Assembly: GCA_944389455.1 (NCBI GenBank)
Contig: CALXMK010000010.1
Location: 41,224 to 105,223 of the forward strand
From: an uncultured Verrucomicrobiota bacterium
GTDB taxonomy: Bacteria > Verrucomicrobiota > Verrucomicrobiia > Limisphaerales > UBA1412
Length of the DNA: 64,000 nucleotides
Reading direction: 5' to 3'
Both the position numbers and the translations under genes were made by a program. The notes beneath the pieces were generated by a model. The model worked only from the letters and a program-made list of their open reading frames with translations, was not told where the DNA came from and did not search any database. Shown in pieces: positions 59,355 to 64,000 of this stretch; the first letter of the stretch is position 1; each line of letters starts with the position of its first letter.

Positions 59355-60452
59355 TCATTTTTCAGAAAGATCTTTCATTTTACGGAGTCTTAATTGACCG
59401 CAGGCGGCATCGATATTGCCGCCTTTTTCTTGACGCAGAGTGGCTGATATTCCGCCAGCAAGAAGTTCTGAGGTGAATTTTCTGATAGTTTCTTGCGGAG
59501 GTCGCTTGAAGTCGCATCCTTCGACCGGATTATAGGGGATGAGGTTGATATGGGCATGAAAACGGTGTGCAATACGGATAAGCCCTTGACATTGAGAGGG
59601 AGTATCATTGAGACGATCGATGAGGATATATTCAAAGGAGATCATTCTGCCTTTAGTTTGTTGATAAGCTTCGCAGGCATCCAGTAATTCTTTTAGAGGA
59701 TATTTGCGATTGATTGGCATAATGAGGCTGCGTACGGCATCTGTGGCTGCATGAAGTGAGATGGAGAGACGGTATTGAGCTTCTTCGGCTGCCAGACGTC
59801 GAATTTTTGGAGCCAATCCGCTGGTACTGATAGTAATTTTGCGAGCACCGATATTGGCTCCCCATTCTGCATTCATGATAGAGAGTGCCTTCATCAGATT
59901 TTCGTAATTGGCCAGAGGTTCTCCCATTCCCATAATGACTAAATTATGAATCAGTCTTTTGTTTTGATGAGGATTCCAACGTTCAGCGCCCAAAAGTTGG
60001 TCAATGATTTCTTCGGGAGCTAAATTTCTGATAAATCCGGAGCGTCCGCTGGCACAGAATTTACATCCGCAGGCGCAGCCAACTTGAGTGGATATACAGA
60101 GGGTGTTGCGATTTTCTTCTGAATTAGAGCTTGTATGGCCGGTATTGGCAGCCGGTGCAGGAATAAGGACACTTTCAATCAGATTTCCGTCACAAAGTTT
60201 CCAGAGAAACTTTCGGGTTTCTCCTTCGTGGCCGGTGACGCAGAGCAGCGGAGCGGAGTAGAATTTATAATGAGAGGAAAGTTTTTCGCGCAATGTTTTA
60301 GGGAGATTGGCACAAGCCTCAAAAGAAACGGCACGGTGGTGAAAAATCCATTCTTGGATTTGTTTTGTGCGCCAGCTAGGGATTCCCCAGTCTGCGAGCT
60401 GTTGAGTGAGTGCTTGGGGAGATTGAGTAAGAATGGAATCGGATTGGTTCAT
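59355..60452 (-). CDS. rlmN: 23S rRNA (A2503-C2) / tRNA A37 methyltransferase RlmN
   Basis: This radical-SAM enzyme methylates C2 of A2503 in 23S rRNA and of A37 in some tRNAs. The cluster motif CGCKFCASG follows TQVGCAC, giving the CxxxCxxC ligands. MGMGEPLANYENL, ISTSGLAPKIRRLA, SLHAATDAVRSLIMPINRKY and the C-terminal catalytic cysteine in DAACGQLR follow. The start at 60452 (MNQSDSILTQ) is preferred over a GTG at 60497, which lies inside the 3' arm of a hairpin. Without the first 15 residues the length is about 365. Confidence 0.94.
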   Translation of the reverse strand: MNQSDSILTQSPQALTQQLADWGIPSWRTKQIQEWIFHHRAVSFEACANLPKTLREKLSSHYKFYSAPLLCVTGHEGETRKFLWKLCDGNLIESVLIPAPAANTGHTSSNSEENRNTLCISTQVGCACGCKFCASGRSGFIRNLAPEEIIDQLLGAERWNPHQNKRLIHNLVIMGMGEPLANYENLMKALSIMNAEWGANIGARKITISTSGLAPKIRRLAAEEAQYRLSISLHAATDAVRSLIMPINRKYPLKELLDACEAYQQTKGRMISFEYILIDRLNDTPSQCQGLIRIAHRFHAHINLIPYNPVEGCDFKRPPQETIRKFTSELLAGGISATLRQEKGGNIDAACGQLRLRKMKDLSEK

Positions 60453-60488
60453 AAAAATAGATAAAGGAGTGAGGGATTCCGATGAACA

Positions 60489-60534
60489 GAAACGCACGGG
60501 ATGAGAGAGCAGAGGGCTTCTTTCCGTGCGTTTC
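60489..60534 (-). terminator. Hairpin between glucan phosphorylase and rlmN
   Basis: A perfect 11-bp stem (GAAACGCACGG / CCGTGCGTTTC) with a loop of 24 bases. The T-run is poor on both strands (TTTCTGTT on the minus strand), so it may be a weak terminator after the phosphorylase gene or a processing site. Confidence 0.5.
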
Positions 60535-60557
60535 GTATTAAGGATTACCGCGTTTTT

Positions 60558-62720
60558 TTAGACGAGGTAATATTTTTGGGTGTATTCCTTAACCATGCGG
60601 TTTGTATTGTATTTATTAGGCAAAGTAGCCAGATTGCGGCGGATGCGTTTGATCCAGAGTTTAGGAATACCCTGAGCATTGCGGTCGAAGAATTCAGGAA
60701 TTACCTGCTCAGTGAGCGTACGGAAGAGATTTAAGCTGTCTTGACGATCCTGTTCGCCGATGTCCTCCGGATTGCTGTCATCGCCGATAGCAAATCCATT
60801 GGTGCCGTCATATCCTTCACGCCACCATCCGTCCATGATGCTGAAATTGAGACAGCCGCTTATACAGGCTTTCTGTCCGCTGGTTCCGGAAGCTTCCAGA
60901 GGACGGCGAGGATTATTAAGCCAGACATCGCAACCGGAAACCATCTGACGAGCGATATGTACGTCATAGTTTTCCAGGAAGACTAAGTGGCCATTCAGTT
61001 CGGAGAATTTACTGCGGTGAATAATATTCTGGATATAGCGTTTGCCCTCATCATCGCGAGGATGTGCTTTGCCGGCAAAGATAAATTGAATGGGACGTTT
61101 GGTGTCTTTAACAAGTTTGACAATCTCGTCAAAGCGCTCAAAGATCAGAATAGCGCGTTTGTAAGTCGCAAAGCGTCGAGCAAATCCGATAGTCAGGGCA
61201 TTGGGATTGAGTAGGTGATCAAATTCTACAAAGTTGTCACGGGCAACACTCTTTCCTTGTGCCAATAAGCGACGACGTGCGAATTCAATAAGTTCACGAC
61301 GGAGTTGGTAGCGCAGAGCCCAAATTTCTTCGTCTGAGACAAAATCTTCGTCCAAGAATTTTTCCCAATTTTCAGGTTGATTAAGAGCTTCTTGCCAATC
61401 CGAGCCGAATTTGGATTTATAAAAATCAGCAACGTCTCCTTTCATCCACCCGCTCAGGTGAACTCCGTTGGTGATATAGCCAATGGGCACTTCTTCTTCC
61501 TTTTTATCCGGATAGAGGCAATTCCACATTTTACGGCTAACGATCCCATGGAGTTCGCTGACTCCATTGGCCGCGCGGCTTCCTTTAAGAGCAAGCACGG
61601 TCATACAGAAAAGTTCATTCGGATCATTGGGATTAATTTTGCCCAATTCCATAATTTTGGAGAAGGGAACTTTAAGCTCTGAGGCGTAGGTAGAAAGAGT
61701 ATATTGCATCAGGGCTTCATTAAAGCGGTCATGTCCGGCCGGAACCGGGGTGTGAGTAGTGAAAACAGCTTGAGAAGCAGCTGCTTTTAATCCTTCTTCA
61801 AAGGATTTTCCACTGGCAACCTGTTCGCGGATAAGTTCCAGTACCAGGAATGCGGAGTGACCTTCGTTCATATGGAAGACACTAGGAGTAATGCCTAAAG
61901 TACGGAGCAGACGTATACCTCCGATGCCCAGAATGGTTTCCTGCATGATGCGGGTAGTGGTGTCACCCCCGTAGACTCGAGCGGTAATGTTGCGCAGGTT
62001 AGGTGAATTCTGTTCGACATTGCAGTCTAATAAGAAGAGAGTACTGCGGCCGACCATGGTTTTCCATACACGGAAGAAGACCGGGTGTCCCATCATGGTC
62101 ACATCGCAGATAAGAGGGTCACCATTGGATTTAAGAACGGGTTCCATGGCCAGGTTTTGCGGGTTCAGTTCAGGATAATATTCCTGCTGCCAGTTTTCGT
62201 GATTGATAGTCTGTTGGAAGTAACCATCCCGATAAAAGAGCGTGATTCCTACAAAACCAAGACCGAGATCACTGGCAGATTTGGTATGGTCTCCAGCCAG
62301 CATTCCCAGTCCGCCGGCAGCAATTGGGAGTGATTCATGAAAGCCGAACTCAGCGGAGAAATAGGCCACTGGGTTCTTTATCAGTTCAGGAGCGTTGGTT
62401 GCTGCCCAGGTGTTAGGGGTGGACATATAGTTATTGAAGCGATCTAGGACTTTTTTAACCTTTTCAACAAATGCGGGGTTCTGAAGTCTGATACTTAGCT
62501 CATAATCGTTCCAGCTGGATACTTCACGCAGGACTGCTACCGCATTATGATATTGGTTTTGCCATGTTCTGGGAGAGAGTTGCTCGAAAATTTCCTGAGC
62601 ATCATGGTTCCAAGTCCACCAGAGATTTCTGGCTAGCTTGTTTAAATCACTAACAATATTTTTAACTTCTGAAGGATCTAATGGCATTCTCTTCATAGAA
62701 AAGCGGAGTGATAATCTCAT
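60558..62720 (-). CDS. glgP: Alpha-glucan phosphorylase (short Thermotoga-type GlgP)
   Basis: This PLP enzyme splits glucose-1-phosphate from glycogen or maltodextrin ends. The 720 residues have the N-terminal DUF3417 domain (LARNLWWTWNHDAQEIFEQL) that marks the short GT35 branch, then AYFSAEFGFHESLPIAAGGL, HMNEGHSAFLVLE and the PLP-lysine region LEASGTSGQKACISG near 603-617. The C-terminus is complete. Start alternatives at 62696 and 62687 exist; none has a clear ribosome-binding site. No glgB, glgC or glgX is adjacent. Confidence 0.94.
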   Translation of the reverse strand: MRLSLRFSMKRMPLDPSEVKNIVSDLNKLARNLWWTWNHDAQEIFEQLSPRTWQNQYHNAVAVLREVSSWNDYELSIRLQNPAFVEKVKKVLDRFNNYMSTPNTWAATNAPELIKNPVAYFSAEFGFHESLPIAAGGLGMLAGDHTKSASDLGLGFVGITLFYRDGYFQQTINHENWQQEYYPELNPQNLAMEPVLKSNGDPLICDVTMMGHPVFFRVWKTMVGRSTLFLLDCNVEQNSPNLRNITARVYGGDTTTRIMQETILGIGGIRLLRTLGITPSVFHMNEGHSAFLVLELIREQVASGKSFEEGLKAAASQAVFTTHTPVPAGHDRFNEALMQYTLSTYASELKVPFSKIMELGKINPNDPNELFCMTVLALKGSRAANGVSELHGIVSRKMWNCLYPDKKEEEVPIGYITNGVHLSGWMKGDVADFYKSKFGSDWQEALNQPENWEKFLDEDFVSDEEIWALRYQLRRELIEFARRRLLAQGKSVARDNFVEFDHLLNPNALTIGFARRFATYKRAILIFERFDEIVKLVKDTKRPIQFIFAGKAHPRDDEGKRYIQNIIHRSKFSELNGHLVFLENYDVHIARQMVSGCDVWLNNPRRPLEASGTSGQKACISGCLNFSIMDGWWREGYDGTNGFAIGDDSNPEDIGEQDRQDSLNLFRTLTEQVIPEFFDRNAQGIPKLWIKRIRRNLATLPNKYNTNRMVKEYTQKYYLV

Positions 62721-62896
62721 TTAATTGTTTTGAAATCAATCTTATTTTTACTTGTTAAGGGCTGGGTTATTGTAAGTGTTTTATTTGGAGTATGATAATT
62801 ATTTTTTATATAAAATTCTCTTTTGAGAGCAAAAAACTATCTCTGAAATCTCTGAATAATCCATTAGGGAATTTTCTCCTGGAAGAATTCAAATAA

Positions 62897-62934
62897 TAAA
62901 ACACCCGCGAGACGAATTAACATCTCACGGGCGT
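62897..62934 (-). terminator. Terminator of the LRR protein gene
   Basis: A 12-bp stem (62901-62912 with 62923-62934). Two pairs are mismatched on the plus strand but become G-U pairs on the minus strand, fixing the orientation; TTTTATTATT follows. Confidence 0.8.
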
Positions 62935-62989
62935 TTTTGCTTTTAACGGTTTTGAGAATTCAATTGTCCAAAGCCGTTGGATTTGAGAA

Positions 62990-64000
62990 TTATTTTACCA
63001 CAGCGCGGAAGAAGCGGTTTTGATTCTTCTGCACGGTGACGGTGTAGGTATCCTCGGCGGCGTCGGAGATGTCGCTCCAGGTGATTCCGTCGGCACTCTC
63101 CTGCAAGGTTCCGGTGAAGTTCAGCGTGAAGCTGATCTCGCCTGTTTCAGGATTCCGAGTGACGGTTCCGCAAGTCAGAGTGGGCTGTTCCGGAGCGGGA
63201 CCTACTGGTGGATCCCAAGGAGCGGTGACAAATCCTTGCCATTCTGTACCCCAATTGGTCTCGGCACCCTCCGGATAATAGATAATCATATTCGATGGAC
63301 AGTAGGAGAATACTAAAGATCCAACTTCCGGCGGAGTCTGTGATTGGAAGTAGATTCCGGTCAGCGAGCGGCAGGCATAGAAAGCATAGTCACCGATTGA
63401 AGTTACCGAATCGGGGATGATAACCTCTGTCAGCGAGGTGCATCTTTCGAAAGCCCCGCCTGCGATAGAGGAGACCGAATCGGGGATGATGATCTCCGTC
63501 AGCGCAGTACAGCCATAGAAAGCACTACTTCCGATGGAGGTGACACCCTCCGGAATGACTATTTCAGTCAGAGAAGAACATCCATAGAAAGTATCCACTT
63601 CAATAGAGGTGACACCTTCAGGAATAACAATCTCAGTCAGAGAAGAACATCCCCTGAAAGCATAATCTCCAATCGATTTGACGCCCTCCGGAAGGATTAT
63701 CTCAGTCAGAGAAGAACATTGAAAGAAAGCACCCCATTCAATAGAAGTGACACCCTCCGGAATGATTACCTCAGTCAGAGAAGAACAGCTATAGAAAGCA
63801 TACTCTCCAATAGAAGTGACGGTATAGGCGGTTCCATCCACGGTAATGGAGGAGGGAATCGTCACGGCGCCGGTGAAGTTGGCCGGACAACCGGTCACGG
63901 AGGCTGTGCTGTCTTCTTCATTCGTTTCATAGGTCAACGAATCGATCGTGACCGTGGCGGCCTGGGCCGCTGAGGAGAAAAGACCAGCGGAGAGCAGAGC
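62990..64000 (-). CDS. BspA-like leucine-rich-repeat surface protein, 5' end outside window
   Basis: The frame is open to the window edge and begins inside a signal peptide ([18 protein letters not shown], cleaved after AQA), so only the first residues are missing. Residues after the mature start form seven 23-residue BspA/TpLRR repeats of the type [23 protein letters not shown] (in part), covering 63335-63817. A short beta linker ([19 protein letters not shown]) and an F5/8-like ending FFRAVVK complete it. BspA proteins are surface adhesins in Bacteroides, Treponema and Trichomonas. The gene is richer in G and C than its neighbours. Four copies of a 17-base core in the repeats are spaced exactly 69 bases apart. 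Confidence 0.9.
   Translation of the reverse strand, partial: ALLSAGLFSSAAQAATVTIDSLTYETNEEDSTASVTGCPANFTGAVTIPSSITVDGTAYTVTSIGEYAFYSCSSLTEVIIPEGVTSIEWGAFFQCSSLTEIILPEGVKSIGDYAFRGCSSLTEIVIPEGVTSIEVDTFYGCSSLTEIVIPEGVTSIGSSAFYGCTALTEIIIPDSVSSIAGGAFERCTSLTEVIIPDSVTSIGDYAFYACRSLTGIYFQSQTPPEVGSLVFSYCPSNMIIYYPEGAETNWGTEWQGFVTAPWDPPVGPAPEQPTLTCGTVTRNPETGEISFTLNFTGTLQESADGITWSDISDAAEDTYTVTVQKNQNRFFRAVVK
63335..63817 (-). repeat. Seven 69-bp LRR-coding tandem repeats
   Basis: The DNA is a 69-bp tandem array; the core TCAGTCAGAGAAGAACA recurs at 63564, 63633, 63702 and 63771. The neighbouring sequence is also similar, which suggests recent duplication or gene conversion and a potential for copy-number change. 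Confidence 0.85.

Noticed and set aside
63335..63817. Regularly spaced repeats that could suggest a CRISPR array
   Set aside because: Spacing is 69 bases, the whole unit is translated as a 23-residue LRR, and no cas genes are present.

Overview
The window reads as chromosomal DNA of a Gram-negative, AT-leaning bacterium, most probably a member of the PVC group (Verrucomicrobiota/Opitutae or a neighbour). Evidence for the outer membrane is LpxD, ExbB/ExbD/TonB-like proteins, a LolA-like protein, a DUF481 barrel and a secreted FecR protein. Evidence for the PVC assignment is softer: a lone H-X9-DG-type pseudopilin, tandem DUF21/CBS proteins, an O-antigen-ligase protein with TPR tail, and a cadherin-like protein with an Asp-rich calcium-type motif. 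No rRNA, tRNA, CRISPR array, prophage or insertion sequence was seen.

Layout. 0-3.2 kb: thioredoxin, a secreted unknown, a DEDDy exonuclease and a thioredoxin/metallopeptidase fusion. 3.2-5.9 kb: biotin operon bioF-bioG-bioC behind a clear promoter. 6.0-12.5 kb: a minus-strand operon of three successive DUF21/CBS membrane proteins, proB, mazG and ubiE. 12.8-19.8 kb: a small unknown, folK, O-antigen ligase/TPR, FecR, CvpA-like protein and infC. 20-26.6 kb: M16 peptidase, tyrA, and a two-gene respiratory module made of a bd-superfamily subunit with a cytochrome c tail plus a membrane protein fused to a Rieske domain. 27-30 kb: rho, then rpsP-khpA-trmD-rplS, without rimM. 30-35.6 kb: GC-rich M3 peptidase and a large disrupted cadherin-like gene. 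35.8-43.4 kb: panD, lpxD, L,D-transpeptidase, ispD, TonB-like, exbB, exbD, S9 peptidase. 43.7-54.3 kb: two-subunit fumarase, GH38-type mannosidase, GT2, lon, LolA-like, queA. 54.3-64 kb: pseudopilin, YfgM-like protein, guaB, DUF481 protein, rlmN, glucan phosphorylase and a BspA-type leucine-rich-repeat protein that runs off the window.

How it fits together. Most genes are housekeeping, in short tightly packed operons closed by strong hairpin terminators. The most unusual item is the 23.5-26.6 kb respiratory pair. It looks like a quinol-oxidising complex that feeds electrons through a Rieske centre and a haem c instead of the usual bd haems; ubiE (menaquinone synthesis) lies in the same window. 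Other items worth attention are an rpsP leader hairpin that sequesters the ribosome-binding site, short upstream reading frames before rho and the mannosidase, several predicted -10 boxes almost touching start codons, and the interrupted 2.9 kb gene at 32.7-35.6 kb.

All family calls are by eye from translated sequence. Promoters and hairpins are pattern matches, not measurements.
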